From: Mizugakiibacter sediminis
Lineage (GTDB): Bacteria > Pseudomonadota > Gammaproteobacteria > Xanthomonadales > Rhodanobacteraceae
NCBI RefSeq assembly: GCF_000953855.2
Contig: NZ_DF970150.1
Location: forward strand, 1 to 43,746
DNA: 43,746 bases
Reading direction: 5' to 3'
Positions 7,136 through 15,705 of the stretch are shown here, piece by piece (positions within the stretch are counted from its first letter, which is position 1; every line of letters begins with the position of its first letter). The position numbers and the translations under genes were made by a program. Under the pieces are notes generated by a model. That model saw only the letters and a program-made list of their open reading frames with translations, was not told the origin of the DNA and ran no database searches.

Positions 7136-8943
7136 TGGAGACCTTGCCTGCACCGTTCCTCGACACCGTGCACGTGCTCGGCTGGACGCTGCTGCATTTT
7201 CTCTGGCAGGGCGCCGCCGTCGGCGCGCTGTATGCGCTGGTGCGCATGCGCGTGCCGCGCGGACGCGCGCGCTACGCGCTCGGCATGGCCGCGCTCGCCG
7301 TATTGGCATGCTGCCCGCTGCTGACCGGTTGGCGCCTGCTGGACGGCATGGCCGCTGCGGTGGATGCCGACGCGACGGTGCTGGCCGCGATGGCCGTCAC
7401 GCCGGCGGCAGGCGATGCCGCGCAGCCGGCGTGGCGCGAGCTGGTGAACGCCGCGCTGCCTTGGCTGGTGGCCTTGTGGGCGATCGGCGTGCTGCTGCTG
7501 ACGTTGCGCGCCTGGCGCCACTGGCGCCAGATCAAGCGCCTGCTGCGCGAGGCTTCGCCGCTGCCCGAGTGGGAAGCGCGCTTGCGCGAACTCGGCCGGC
7601 GGCTGGGGCTGCGGCGCCGCGTGCGCCTGCTTTGGTCGCAGCGCGTCGCCACCCCCACCCTGATCGGCTGGCTGCGGCCGGTGATCCTGCTCCCGGCCGC
7701 GGTCGCGCTCGGCTTTCCGGTCGCCCAGGTCGAACTGATCCTGGCCCACGAGCTCGGCCACATCCGCCGCTGGGATCACCTCGCCAACCTGCTGCAGCTC
7801 GTGCTGGAGACGGTGCTGTTCTATCACCCGGTGGTGCACTGGATTTCGCGCGACGTGCGCAACGAGCGCGAGATCTGCTGCGACGAACTGGTGCTGGAAG
7901 TCACCGGCGGCAGCCCGCGCGTCTACGTCGAGGCGCTGGCCGATCTCGAGGACCTGCGCGACGGCCATCACGGCCTGGCGCTGGCGGCGAGCGGAGGCGT
8001 GCTGGTCGAGCGCGTGCGCCGTATCGCCGGCATGCCGCTGGTCGGACGTTCGGCGCGGCCGCAGGCACGTTTCGTCGTCGGTTTGCTGCTCGCCATGCTG
8101 GCCGCGGCGGCGGCCCATTACCAGCTTGCCCGCCTCGACCAGGCGCGCATGGCCGGCCTGACCGCCGCCCTCGCCCGTGTCAGCGCCGTACTGGCGCCGC
8201 AACTGCGGCTGGCACCGCCGGCATCCGGCGTCGGCGAGCGTCTCGCCGACCTGGTGCCGAAAGCGCTGCCGTTGCCGCACCTGCGGTTGCCGGCGGCCGC
8301 AGCCGAGGCATCGCCATCCGTGACGTCGCCGTCGCCGCGGTCGATGCCCGACGCGGCACGTCCGGCGGCCGCGCCGGCTGCCGTCGAGCCGATGGCGGCG
8401 CGGCCGGCGGACGCACCTGTCGCGGCGCCCGCCGCTCCGGTTTCGGCGACCGCCCAGCCGCAGCCGACGGCCCGACCCGAGGGGGCGTCGCTCACGGCCG
8501 GGCACACGGCGCCGACCATCCTGTTCCTGGTGCGCCCCGTCTATCCGGAAGGCGCGATCGCCAAGGGCATCGAGGGCGAGGTCGAATTCGAATTCGCGCT
8601 GGCCGGCGACGGCACCGTGCGCGACGTGCGCGTGGTCGAGTCGAACCCGGTCGGCGAATTCGAGGTGGCCGCCCGTCGCGCCCTGGACCGTTCGCGGTTC
8701 TCGCCGCCGACCTCGGCGGATGCGGACAGGCGGTATCGCCAGACCTTCGTCTTCAGCCTGCGGCCGCAGACGGCGCCGGAGCCGAGCGAGGACGTGCGCG
8801 CCGCCGGCGATGTGGCCGCGCAGACGGGATGCCGCATCGTCACCGGCTCGCACATCTGCCGGCGACCCGACGAGTTCGGCCCGGCGTTCCAGCCGGAGAT
8901 CTACGGAGCCGCGCGCGGCATGCCCGCGCCTTCGGTGCCCTGA
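7135..8943 (+). CDS. BlaR1-like M56 membrane metallopeptidase with TonB C-terminal domain
   Basis: 602 residues. Membrane segments occur near 11-38, 48-65, 105-125 and about 305-325. The zinc peptidase motif HELGH is at 205-209 with the downstream glutamates of NEREICCDELVLE. A long Ala/Pro linker (about 370-460) leads to a periplasmic TonB-like C-terminal domain (RPVYPEGAIAKGIEGEVEFEFALAGDGTVRDVRVVESNPVGEFEVAARRALDRSRF). Instead of the beta-lactam-binding domain of BlaR1 it carries a TonB_C fold, a known architecture in Xanthomonadales; the signal is unknown. It is translationally coupled to the BlaI-like repressor and probably inactivates it by proteolysis. Confidence 0.9.
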   Translation: METLPAPFLDTVHVLGWTLLHFLWQGAAVGALYALVRMRVPRGRARYALGMAALAVLACCPLLTGWRLLDGMAAAVDADATVLAAMAVTPAAGDAAQPAWRELVNAALPWLVALWAIGVLLLTLRAWRHWRQIKRLLREASPLPEWEARLRELGRRLGLRRRVRLLWSQRVATPTLIGWLRPVILLPAAVALGFPVAQVELILAHELGHIRRWDHLANLLQLVLETVLFYHPVVHWISRDVRNEREICCDELVLEVTGGSPRVYVEALADLEDLRDGHHGLALAASGGVLVERVRRIAGMPLVGRSARPQARFVVGLLLAMLAAAAAHYQLARLDQARMAGLTAALARVSAVLAPQLRLAPPASGVGERLADLVPKALPLPHLRLPAAAAEASPSVTSPSPRSMPDAARPAAAPAAVEPMAARPADAPVAAPAAPVSATAQPQPTARPEGASLTAGHTAPTILFLVRPVYPEGAIAKGIEGEVEFEFALAGDGTVRDVRVVESNPVGEFEVAARRALDRSRFSPPTSADADRRYRQTFVFSLRPQTAPEPSEDVRAAGDVAAQTGCRIVTGSHICRRPDEFGPAFQPEIYGAARGMPAPSVP

Positions 8944-9079
8944 CGCGCTCGATCGCGACCGATGATCGGCCCGCCGCACGCGCGGGGGCCGCCGCGCCCT
9001 CGTCGCAGCGCGCGCGATTAACGATTCGGTGAACGGCGTTTAACGAGCTTTTAAAGGCTCCCTCCCTATAACGACCCAT

Positions 9080-9205
9080 ACTGTAGTTCTGCTCGACACT
9101 CCTAGGTCAGGTCAGGTGACAGGCAGATTTACGGTAATCGGGGCAGTAGCTTTAGGCCCGAGCGAGGTGGGTTCCCCCAATGGCACCTCCTCGGGCCTTT
9201 TTCTT
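9080..9205 (+). ncRNA. Candidate small RNA ending in a Rho-independent terminator
   Basis: A stretch of about 100-125 nt that starts after TATAAC/CATACT hexamers (about 9067-9082) and ends in a terminator. The terminator loop is C-rich (GTTCCCCC), as in some xanthomonad riboregulators. The -35 is not convincing and no family is recognised. It may instead be the 3' UTR of the M56 gene. Confidence 0.3.
9154..9205 (+). terminator. Rho-independent terminator
   Basis: The arm at 9154-9169 (AGGCCCGAGCGAGGTG) pairs with 9184-9198 (CACCTCCTCGGGCCT) except for one bulge, followed by a run of T (9198-9205, TTTTTCTT). It separates the BlaI/M56 operon from the two-component operon. Confidence 0.85.
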
Positions 9206-9328
9206 TGCCCGCCGCTGCGTCATCTCCCCGTCTGAATTGCGGCTGGCCGCGGCGCGACGCCGCCGGCCACGGCCGACCCGAATCCCGTTAAGCTTTCGTC
9301 CCGGGCAGCGTCCCAAGGGAGCGCAGCG

Positions 9329-10018
9329 ATGCGAGTGCTGGTAATCGAGGACAACAACGACATCGCCACCAACATCGGCGACTACCTCGAGGACCGCGGG
9401 CATGTGGTGGACTTCGCCGGCGACGGCGTCACCGGCCTGCACCTCGCGGTGGTGCACGACTTCGACGTGATCGTGCTGGACCTGACCCTGCCCGGCATGG
9501 ACGGGCTCGAGGTTTGCCGCAAGCTGCGCCAGGAGGCGCACAAGCAGACCCCGGTGCTGATGCTGACCGCGCGCGACGCGCTGGAGCAGAAGCTGACCGG
9601 CTTCGAATCCGGCGCCGACGACTACATGACCAAGCCGTTCGCGCTGCAGGAGCTGGGCGCGCGCCTGGAAGTGCTGGCGCGCCGTGGCAAGGGGCCGCAA
9701 AGCCGCGTGCTCAAGGTCGCCGACCTCACCTACAACCTCGACACCCTCACCGTCACGCGCGCCGGCAAGCCGATCCAGTTGAACCCCATCGGCCTGAAGC
9801 TGCTGCAGGCGCTGATGGAGTCCAGCCCGTCGGTGGTCACGCGCCAGGAACTGGAACAGCGCGTGTGGGGCGAGGAGCTGCCGGACAGCGACTCGCTGCG
9901 CGTGCACATCCACGGCCTGCGCGCGGCGATCGACAAGCCGTTCGACAAGCCGCTGATCCACACGCGCCACGGCATCGGATACCGCATGGTCGACCCGGAT
10001 GCTGCAGTCCCGGCGTAG
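9329..10018 (+). CDS. OmpR/PhoB-family response regulator
   Basis: 229 residues. The receiver domain has the acidic pair E7/D8, phospho-acceptor D51 (VIVLDLTLPGMDG), T80 and K102 (MTKPF). The C-terminal winged helix (about 130-222) shows the OmpR-type pattern LNPIGLKLLQALMESSPSVVTRQELEQRVWGEELPDSDSLRVHIHGLR and ends IHTRHGIGYRMV. GGGAG precedes the ATG. It overlaps the sensor kinase gene by 20 nt, so the two are co-translated. The sequence resembles PhoP/QseB/ColR-type regulators, but the regulon cannot be named from sequence alone. Confidence 0.93.
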   Translation: MRVLVIEDNNDIATNIGDYLEDRGHVVDFAGDGVTGLHLAVVHDFDVIVLDLTLPGMDGLEVCRKLRQEAHKQTPVLMLTARDALEQKLTGFESGADDYMTKPFALQELGARLEVLARRGKGPQSRVLKVADLTYNLDTLTVTRAGKPIQLNPIGLKLLQALMESSPSVVTRQELEQRVWGEELPDSDSLRVHIHGLRAAIDKPFDKPLIHTRHGIGYRMVDPDAAVPA

Positions 10019-11297
10019 GCTCCGCAGCCGCATCTTCGTCTCCTTCGCGCTGTTCGGTCTGGCGCTGACCTCGCTGTTCGCGGCGGCGACGATCTACATG
10101 CGCGCGCGGCTGGAAGACCAGCTGATCAACAACACCCTGCAGCGCGAGGTGGAGAACTTCGTGCAGTTCAAGCAGGCGCATCCCGAGCCGGACGCGCCGT
10201 GGAAGCTGTCGACGTTCGACGCGCAGATCTACAGCGCGCGCAAGTTCGCCAACGTGCCGTTCGCCTGGCAGCGCTACGGCACCGGCGTCTACGACATCCG
10301 TGATTTCGACGAGAACGGCAAGCTGCGCCCGTACAAGCTCGCCGTGTACAAGGACGATCGCTACTGGGCGTTCCTGCGCCTGGACGTCAGCACGCAGCGC
10401 CTCAGCGAGCGCCAGCTGATCACCGCGCTCGGCTTCGCCGTGTTGATCTTCGCCGGGCTGTCGATGCTTATCGGCCGCTGGCTGTCGTCGCGGGTGATGA
10501 GCCCGGTCAGCGACCTCGCGCGACGTCTGCGTTCGCTGCGCCGCACCGGCCAGTTCGAACCGCTGGCGCCGAACTTCGCCGACGACGAGGTCGGCGAGCT
10601 GGCGGCGGCGCTGGACGACTACGCCCAGCGCCTGACCGAGCTGGTGCAGCGCGACCGCGAGTTCAACGCCGACGTCAGCCACGAGCTGCGCACGCCGTTG
10701 GCGGTGATCGCCACCACCACCGAGTTGCTGCTGAACGCGCCGGACCTCAGCGACAAGATGCGCGACCGCTTGAAGCGCATGGAGCGCGCCTCGCGGCAGT
10801 CCACCGAACTGATCGAGGCGCTGCTGCTGCTGTCGCGCGCCGAGCGCTCCGGCCCGATCGATGGCGAGACCACCGACATCGCCCGCGTCTGCGCCGACGT
10901 GATCGATGCCAACCGTCCGCACCTCGGCGGCCGCCCGGTCGAGGTGAGCCTGCGCGTGGAGTCGCCGCTGGCGGTGAACGCGCCGTCGTCGGTGGTGGCG
11001 GTGGCGCTGAACAACCTGATCGGCAACGCCATCAAGTACACGCCGCAGGGCGAGGTGGTGGTGCGCGTGCAGGACGGCCGCGTGCTGGTCGAGGACACCG
11101 GCCCCGGCATCAAGGCCGAGGACGCGGAGAAGCTGTTCCAGCGCGGCGTGCGCGGCGAGGGCGCCGTCGGCAAGGGCGCCGGGCTCGGCCTCGCCATCGT
11201 GCGGCGGCTGTGCGAGCTGTACGGCTGGGGCGTCGGCCTGCGTCCGCGCGAGGGCGGCGGTGCGGTGGCGACGCTGGATTTCCAGCCGCGGCGCTGA
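9999..11297 (+). CDS. Membrane sensor histidine kinase
   Basis: 432 residues. Transmembrane segments at about 12-33 and 139-160 bracket a periplasmic sensor of roughly 105 residues. Then come HAMP (MSPVSDLARRLRSL), the H-box with H228 (DVSHELRTPLAVIATTTELL), N-box (ALNNLIGNAIKYTPQGE), G1 (VEDTGPGI) and G2 (GKGAGLGLAIVRRL). It is the partner of the overlapping response regulator. The periplasmic part has no recognisable ligand motif. Confidence 0.93.
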   Translation: MLQSRRRLRSRIFVSFALFGLALTSLFAAATIYMRARLEDQLINNTLQREVENFVQFKQAHPEPDAPWKLSTFDAQIYSARKFANVPFAWQRYGTGVYDIRDFDENGKLRPYKLAVYKDDRYWAFLRLDVSTQRLSERQLITALGFAVLIFAGLSMLIGRWLSSRVMSPVSDLARRLRSLRRTGQFEPLAPNFADDEVGELAAALDDYAQRLTELVQRDREFNADVSHELRTPLAVIATTTELLLNAPDLSDKMRDRLKRMERASRQSTELIEALLLLSRAERSGPIDGETTDIARVCADVIDANRPHLGGRPVEVSLRVESPLAVNAPSSVVAVALNNLIGNAIKYTPQGEVVVRVQDGRVLVEDTGPGIKAEDAEKLFQRGVRGEGAVGKGAGLGLAIVRRLCELYGWGVGLRPREGGGAVATLDFQPRR

Positions 11298-11323
11298 CGG
11301 GCGGCCGCGCCGGGCCTCCGCGC

Positions 11324-12247
11324 TCAGGCGTCCAGCGGTTCCAGCCAGCCGTGGCGGTCGGGCGTGCGGCCGTCGAACAGGCCGAAGAACAGCTCCTGCA
11401 TGCGCCGCGTCAGCGGGCCCGCCTTGCCGGCGCCGACCGGCTTGCCGTCCACCGAGCGGATCGGCGTGATCTCGGCGGCGGTGCCGCACATGAACACTTC
11501 GTCGGCGAAGTAGAGATACTCGCGCGGCATGTCGCGCTCGACCACGGGAATGCCGGCGTCGCGCGCCAGCGTCATCAGCGAGTGCCGCGTGATGCCGTGC
11601 AGGATCGCGCTGGCCACGGGCGTGGTGTGCAGCGCGCCGTCGAACACCAGGAACAGGTTCTCGCCGGCGCCCTCGCTGAGCAGGCCGGTGGAAGCCAGCG
11701 CGATGCCTTCGCCGAAGCCGAGGCGGCGCGCCTCGCGCGCGATCAGCTGCCCGGAGAGATAGTTGCCGCCGGCCTTGGCGCCGGCCGGGATGGTGTTGGG
11801 CGCGAAGCGCTGCCAGCTCGACACGCAGGCGTCGATGCCCAGTTCCAGCACGCCGTCGCCGAGATAGGCGCCCATCGCCCACGCCGCCACCGCGACATCG
11901 GTGGGCGTCTCCGCCGACAGGCCGAAGCCGCCGAGGCCGCGGAACGCGACCGGGCGCAGATAGGCCTTGTCGAGGCCGTTCTTCTTCACCACCGCGCGGC
12001 AGGCGGCGGCGAGCTGCTCGAGCGTGTACGGCATGGCGATGTCGTACACCTTGGCCGAGTGGAACAGGCGCTTGAGGTGATCGGTCAGGCGGAAGATCGC
12101 CGCCCCCTTCGGCGTGGCGTAGCTGCGGATGCCCTCGAACACCGAGGAGCCGTAGTGCAGCGCATGCGCCATCACGTGCACGGTGGCGTCGCGCCACGGC
12201 TTGATCTCGCCGTTGTGCCAGATCCAATCGGGGTACGTCTGCGCCAT
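11324..12247 (-). CDS. ilvE: Branched-chain amino acid aminotransferase
   Basis: 307 residues beginning MAQTYPDWIWHNGEIKPWRDATVHV. This start (12247, GGAGAAA upstream) is chosen over a longer frame because family members begin here. Class IV PLP fold: SSVFEGIRSY, FRLTDHLKRLFHSAKVY, the PLP lysine K158 in PAGAKAGGNYL, and the cofactor-binding LSEGAGENLFLV. It transfers the amino group between Val/Leu/Ile and 2-oxoglutarate, the last step of their synthesis. It runs tail to tail with the sensor kinase. Confidence 0.95.
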   Translation of the reverse strand: MAQTYPDWIWHNGEIKPWRDATVHVMAHALHYGSSVFEGIRSYATPKGAAIFRLTDHLKRLFHSAKVYDIAMPYTLEQLAAACRAVVKKNGLDKAYLRPVAFRGLGGFGLSAETPTDVAVAAWAMGAYLGDGVLELGIDACVSSWQRFAPNTIPAGAKAGGNYLSGQLIAREARRLGFGEGIALASTGLLSEGAGENLFLVFDGALHTTPVASAILHGITRHSLMTLARDAGIPVVERDMPREYLYFADEVFMCGTAAEITPIRSVDGKPVGAGKAGPLTRRMQELFFGLFDGRTPDRHGWLEPLDA

Positions 12248-12310
12248 CGCGGTTTCTCCAGGCCAAACCCGCGCATGATAGCAGCCGGCGGCGCCGCGCC
12301 GCCGCACGGT

Positions 12311-12871
12311 TCAGAAGCGCAGCCACCAGCAGCCGTCGCGCTGCACCAGCGGATAGCGCGCTTCTTCCGCGGCGACCGCGTTCCAGGGGTCGATGGCGCG
12401 GCGGACCAGCAGCGCGGCCGCGCTGCCGTCGGAAGGCGCGGCCGCGCTGGCGGCGGGCGCCGACGTTGCGCCCTCGAGCTGCAGGCCGAGCACCGGGCCG
12501 TCGACGATCGCGGCCAGTTCGTGCAGACGCGCCAGTGCGGCCGCGCCGTCCATGCCCTGCCACAGGAACAGCGCGGCGAGGCGGTTGGCGTCATGCGCGT
12601 CGATGGCCGCGGCGGCGCGTTCGCGCAGCTCCTCGGCGTCGGCCGCGCAGAAGCCGTGGTTCTGCGGTGCGGCCGGCGTTTCCGCCGCCGCCGCGCTGGC
12701 GCTGCCGGAAGGCAGCCGCAGCGCGCTGCAGGGCTGGCCGGAGAACACCGGCTCGCCGTTGGCGCCCACGCAGCGGTAGACCGGCGTGTCCTGCGCCGGC
12801 GCCGCCGGCGCGGCGAGCGCGCCTGCCATCGCGCCGGCGGTCAGCAACAGGAAGGAAAGCGCGCGCCGCAT
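12311..12871 (-). CDS. Secreted DUF4124-like protein
   Basis: 186 residues with a signal peptide (MRRALSFLLLTAGAMAGALAAPAAPAQ). An N-terminal motif VYRCVGANGEPVFSGQPCS resembles the short DUF4124 domain of gammaproteobacteria. A helical region (AADAEELRERAAAAIDAHDANRLAALFLWQGMD) and an end with YPLVQRDGCWWLRF follow. Role unknown. It lies 63 nt upstream of ilvE on the same strand and 36 nt downstream of metF, so it may be co-transcribed with the methyl-cycle genes by position only. Confidence 0.8.
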   Translation of the reverse strand: MRRALSFLLLTAGAMAGALAAPAAPAQDTPVYRCVGANGEPVFSGQPCSALRLPSGSASAAAAETPAAPQNHGFCAADAEELRERAAAAIDAHDANRLAALFLWQGMDGAAALARLHELAAIVDGPVLGLQLEGATSAPAASAAAPSDGSAAALLVRRAIDPWNAVAAEEARYPLVQRDGCWWLRF

Positions 12872-12907
12872 GCGCCGAGCGTAGTGCGCGGGCGCGCAGC
12901 GCGCCAG

Positions 12908-13759
12908 TCAGGCCAGGCGCGCCAGCACCGCCTGCGTCGGCTTCGCCAGGTTCAGCGTGTAGAAATGCAGCGCCGGCGCGCCGCCCTCGACCAGGCGGCG
13001 GCACATCGCCGCGACCACGTCGGCGCCGAATTCACGGATCGCCTCGGCGTCGTCCGCGAAGGCCGCCATGCTCTTGGCGATCCATCGCGGGATCTCGGCG
13101 CCGCACTGCTCGGAGAAGCGCCTGAGCTGGGCGAAGTTCGCGATCGGCATGATGCCCGGCACGATCGGCACCGCGACGCCGATGCGACGCGCGGCGTCGA
13201 CGAAGCGGAAATAGGCATCGGCGTTGAAGAAGTACTGCGTGATCGCGCCGTCGGCGCCGGCGTCGATCTTGGCCTTGAAGTGGGCGAGGTCGGCCTGCGC
13301 GTGCTCCGCCTGCGGATGGCATTCCGGATAGCAGCCCACCTCGATATGGAACCAGCCGTCGTGCTCGGCGCGGATGAAGGCGACCAGCTCGGAGGCGTAG
13401 TGGAAGTCGCCGCTGCGCGCCATGCCCGACGGCAGATCGCCGCGCAGCGCGACGATGCGCCGGCAGCCCATCGCCTTGTAGCGCTCCAGCAGCGCGCCCA
13501 GTTCGGCGCGCGTGCCGCCGACGCAGGACAGGTGCGGCGCCGCCTCCATCCCGTGCACGTCGCGCAGCCGCTGCACCGTCTCCGGCGTGTAGGAGAGCGT
13601 CGAGCCGCCCGCGCCGAACGTCACGCTGACGTATTCCGGCGCATGCGCCCGCAGCTTCGCCGCGGTGCGATCGAGCTGCGCGCGCTGCTCGTCGGTCTTG
13701 GGCGGGAAGAATTCGAAGGAGATGGGAGTGGGAGGTGGGGAGTAGGAAGTGGAGTTCAC
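12908..13759 (-). CDS. metF: 5,10-methylenetetrahydrofolate reductase
   Basis: 283 residues, MetF family: ISFEFFPPKTDEQ, YVSVTFGAGGST, HLSCVGGTRAELG, GCRRIVALRGDLP, a PECHPQAE segment and GADGAITQYFFNADAYFRF. It reduces methylene-THF to methyl-THF with FAD, supplying methionine synthase. The apparent start is GTG 13759, overlapping the stop of the upstream four-helix-bundle gene (GTGA). The first 12 residues (MNSTSYSPPPTPI) are encoded by a purine/pyrimidine repeat and are not typical of MetF, so the native start seems to have been replaced when the upstream cassette inserted. It belongs to the ahcY operon. Confidence 0.92.
   Translation of the reverse strand: MNSTSYSPPPTPISFEFFPPKTDEQRAQLDRTAAKLRAHAPEYVSVTFGAGGSTLSYTPETVQRLRDVHGMEAAPHLSCVGGTRAELGALLERYKAMGCRRIVALRGDLPSGMARSGDFHYASELVAFIRAEHDGWFHIEVGCYPECHPQAEHAQADLAHFKAKIDAGADGAITQYFFNADAYFRFVDAARRIGVAVPIVPGIMPIANFAQLRRFSEQCGAEIPRWIAKSMAAFADDAEAIREFGADVVAAMCRRLVEGGAPALHFYTLNLAKPTQAVLARLA
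13719..13756. repeat. Purine-rich flanking repeat, right copy
   Basis: A GGGAGTGGGAGGTGGGGAGT-type stretch at the metF 5' end. It is an imperfect inverted match to 14132-14158. The two bracket the four-helix-bundle gene. Confidence 0.6.
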
Positions 13760-14127
13760 GCGCGTTTGCCCCCGGTTTGCTTCGAACTTATGAGGCCATT
13801 GAGCTTGACGAGAACCGACTCCATCGCAGACCGGAGTCCATCGTCATAGCCCAAGTAACCCAAGTCCTGGCCGAGCAAGAGTTGCGTATCCAGTTCCATC
13901 AGGGAACCACGGGCGATCTGCAGGAAGCGCATGTACTCTGCCTTGCTGCCGCGTGCAGCACCTTCGGCAATATTCGAAGGGATGCTGGTCACCGCGCGTC
14001 GGATCTGACTTTGCAAACCGTACCGCTCCTTTCCCGGCATTCCGTCGGTGACCAGATAAACCTGCCGGACGAGCCGCATGGCTTCCTGCCAGACCAGCAA
14101 CCGGTAATGCCCAGGCTTCAATGCCAT
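13756..14127 (-). CDS. Four-helix-bundle protein (23S rRNA intervening-sequence type)
   Basis: 123 residues. The sequence is typical of the S23/IVP four-helix-bundle family: LVWQEAMRLVRQVYLVTDGMPGKERYGLQSQIRRAVTSIPSNIAEGAARGSKAEYMRFLQIARGSLMELDTQLLLGQDLGYL. Members occur inside intervening sequences of 23S rRNA, as relatives of the Avd protein of diversity-generating retroelements, and as stand-alone cassettes; the biochemical role is poorly known. Here it is wedged between ahcY (34 nt away) and metF (overlapping stop/start) and flanked by inverted purine-rich repeats, which suggests a mobile cassette captured by a riboswitch-controlled operon. Confidence 0.9.
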   Translation of the reverse strand: MALKPGHYRLLVWQEAMRLVRQVYLVTDGMPGKERYGLQSQIRRAVTSIPSNIAEGAARGSKAEYMRFLQIARGSLMELDTQLLLGQDLGYLGYDDGLRSAMESVLVKLNGLISSKQTGGKRA

Positions 14128-14131
14128 GCGG

Positions 14132-14158
14132 CTCTCCCACTCCCTACTCCCTACTCTC
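14132..14158. repeat. Purine-rich flanking repeat, left copy
   Basis: CTCCCACTCCCTACTCCCTA and neighbours lie between the ahcY stop and the four-helix-bundle ATG. It is built from the same GGGAGTAGGGAGT unit as 13719-13756 but in inverted orientation. Confidence 0.6.
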
Positions 14159-14161
14159 GGG

Positions 14162-15589
14162 TCAGTAGCGGTAATGCTCCGGCTTGTACGGCCCCTCCAC
14201 CGGCACGCCGAGGTAGGCGGCCTGTTCCGGCGTCAGCCGGGTCAGCTTCACGCCGATCTTCTCGAGGTGCAGGCGCGCGACTTCCTCGTCGAGCCGCTTC
14301 GGCAGGCGGTACACCTTCTTCTCGTAGACGTCCCTGTGCTGCCACAGGTCGATCTGCGCGAGCGTCTGGTTGGAGAACGAGTTGGACATCACGAAGCTCG
14401 GGTGGCCGGTGGCGCAGCCGAGGTTGACCAGGCGGCCTTCGGCAAGCAGGAAGATCTCGCGGCCGTCGGCGAACTTGTAGCGGTCGACCTGCGGCTTGAT
14501 GTTGGTCTTGGTCACGCCCGGCGCCTTGTTCAGGCGGTCGACCTGGATCTCGTTGTCGAAGTGGCCGATGTTGCAGACGATGGCCTGGTCCTTCATCTTC
14601 GCCATGTGCTCGAGCGTGATCACGTCCTTGTTGCCGGTCGTGGTCACGTAGATGTCGCCGCGGCCGAGCGTCTCCTCGACCGTGGTCACCTCGAAGCCTT
14701 CCATCGCCGCCTGCAGGGCGTTGATCGGATCGATCTCGGTGACGATCACGCGCGCGCCGAAGCCGCGCAGCGACTGCGCGCAGCCCTTGCCGACGTCGCC
14801 GTAGCCGCACACCACCGCGACCTTGCCGGCGACCATCACGTCCATCGCGCGCTTCAGGCCGTCGGCCAGCGACTCGCGGCAGCCGTACAGGTTGTCGAAC
14901 TTCGACTTCGTCACCGAGTCGTTGACGTTGATCGCCGGCACCAGCAGCTTGCCGGCCTCGGCCAGCTGGTAGAGGCGGTGCACGCCGGTGGTGGTCTCCT
15001 CGGAGACGCCGCGCCAGTCCCTGACCACGCGCGTCCAGAAGCCCGGGCGCTCCTTGGCGACACGCTTCAGCAGGTTCTTGATGATCTGCTCTTCCTCGGA
15101 GGAAGCAGGCTCGTCGACCCACTTCGAACCCTGCTCGAGTTCGTAACCTTTGTGGATCAGCAGGGTGACGTCGCCGCCGTCGTCGACCACCAGCTCGGGG
15201 CCGGTGTCGCCGTGGGTGACCGCGTCCAGCGTGCAGTCCCAATACTCTTCCAGCGTTTCGCCCTTCCAGGCGAACACCGGCACGCCGGCCTTGGCGATCG
15301 CCGCCGCGGCGTGGTCCTGGGTGGAGAAGATGTTGCACGAGGCCCAGCGCACCGAAGCGCCGAGATCGACCAGCGTCTCGATCAGCACCGCGGTCTGGAT
15401 GGTCATGTGCAACGAGCCGGTGACGCGCACGCCTTTCAGCGGCTTCGCGGCGGCGTACTTGCGGCGGATCGACATCAGGCCCGGCATCTCGTGCTCGGCG
15501 ATCTCGATCTCCTTGCGGCCGAACTCGGCGAGGCCGAGGTCGCGGACCTTGAAGTCCTGGCCGGGGGTCTGCTTGACGACTGCGTTCAT
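14162..15589 (-). CDS. ahcY: S-adenosylhomocysteine hydrolase
   Basis: 475 residues from ATG 15589 (GGAGC upstream), starting [28 protein letters not shown]; the frame extends further but overlaps the riboswitch. Diagnostic motifs: [47 protein letters not shown], the NAD-binding [25 protein letters not shown] and the C-terminal [10 protein letters not shown]. It splits SAH to homocysteine and adenosine, clearing the product inhibitor of methyltransferases. It leads an operon with metF and is controlled by an SAH riboswitch. Confidence 0.97.
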   Translation of the reverse strand: MNAVVKQTPGQDFKVRDLGLAEFGRKEIEIAEHEMPGLMSIRRKYAAAKPLKGVRVTGSLHMTIQTAVLIETLVDLGASVRWASCNIFSTQDHAAAAIAKAGVPVFAWKGETLEEYWDCTLDAVTHGDTGPELVVDDGGDVTLLIHKGYELEQGSKWVDEPASSEEEQIIKNLLKRVAKERPGFWTRVVRDWRGVSEETTTGVHRLYQLAEAGKLLVPAINVNDSVTKSKFDNLYGCRESLADGLKRAMDVMVAGKVAVVCGYGDVGKGCAQSLRGFGARVIVTEIDPINALQAAMEGFEVTTVEETLGRGDIYVTTTGNKDVITLEHMAKMKDQAIVCNIGHFDNEIQVDRLNKAPGVTKTNIKPQVDRYKFADGREIFLLAEGRLVNLGCATGHPSFVMSNSFSNQTLAQIDLWQHRDVYEKKVYRLPKRLDEEVARLHLEKIGVKLTRLTPEQAAYLGVPVEGPYKPEHYRY

Positions 15590-15612
15590 GGCGTTTGCTC
15601 CGTGGGATTGGC

Positions 15613-15690
15613 AGCGGGCGCCGTTGTGGGGGTTGGCCGCGCCGAGCCTGGCTCCGGTTCGCACGGAGTCGCAGCGCCCCTCGGCGGGAA
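15613..15690 (-). promoter_or_regulatory. SAH riboswitch upstream of ahcY
   Basis: On the minus strand the leader reads GCCGAGGGGCGCTGCGAC, a variable hairpin, GCCAGGCTCGGC, then CAACGGCGCCCGCT. GCCGAG pairs with CTCGGC, and GGGCGC(TG) pairs with the later GGCGCCC to form the pseudoknot known from the SAH riboswitch family. These riboswitches turn on ahcY when SAH accumulates. It ends 23 nt before the ahcY ATG. Confidence 0.9.
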
Positions 15691-15705
15691 TGGGAGGGGC
15701 GAAGT

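Larger units (their letters stand above)
8944..9328 (+). other. 385-nt intergenic region with terminator and candidate small RNA
   Basis: No credible ORF. It is AT-richer than its surroundings around 9018-9080 (TTTAACGAGCTTTTAAAGG, CCCTATAACG), followed by a direct repeat AGGTCAGGTCAGGTGACAGG and a strong terminator at 9154-9205. The remainder up to 9328 is the leader of the response regulator gene. Confidence 0.6.
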
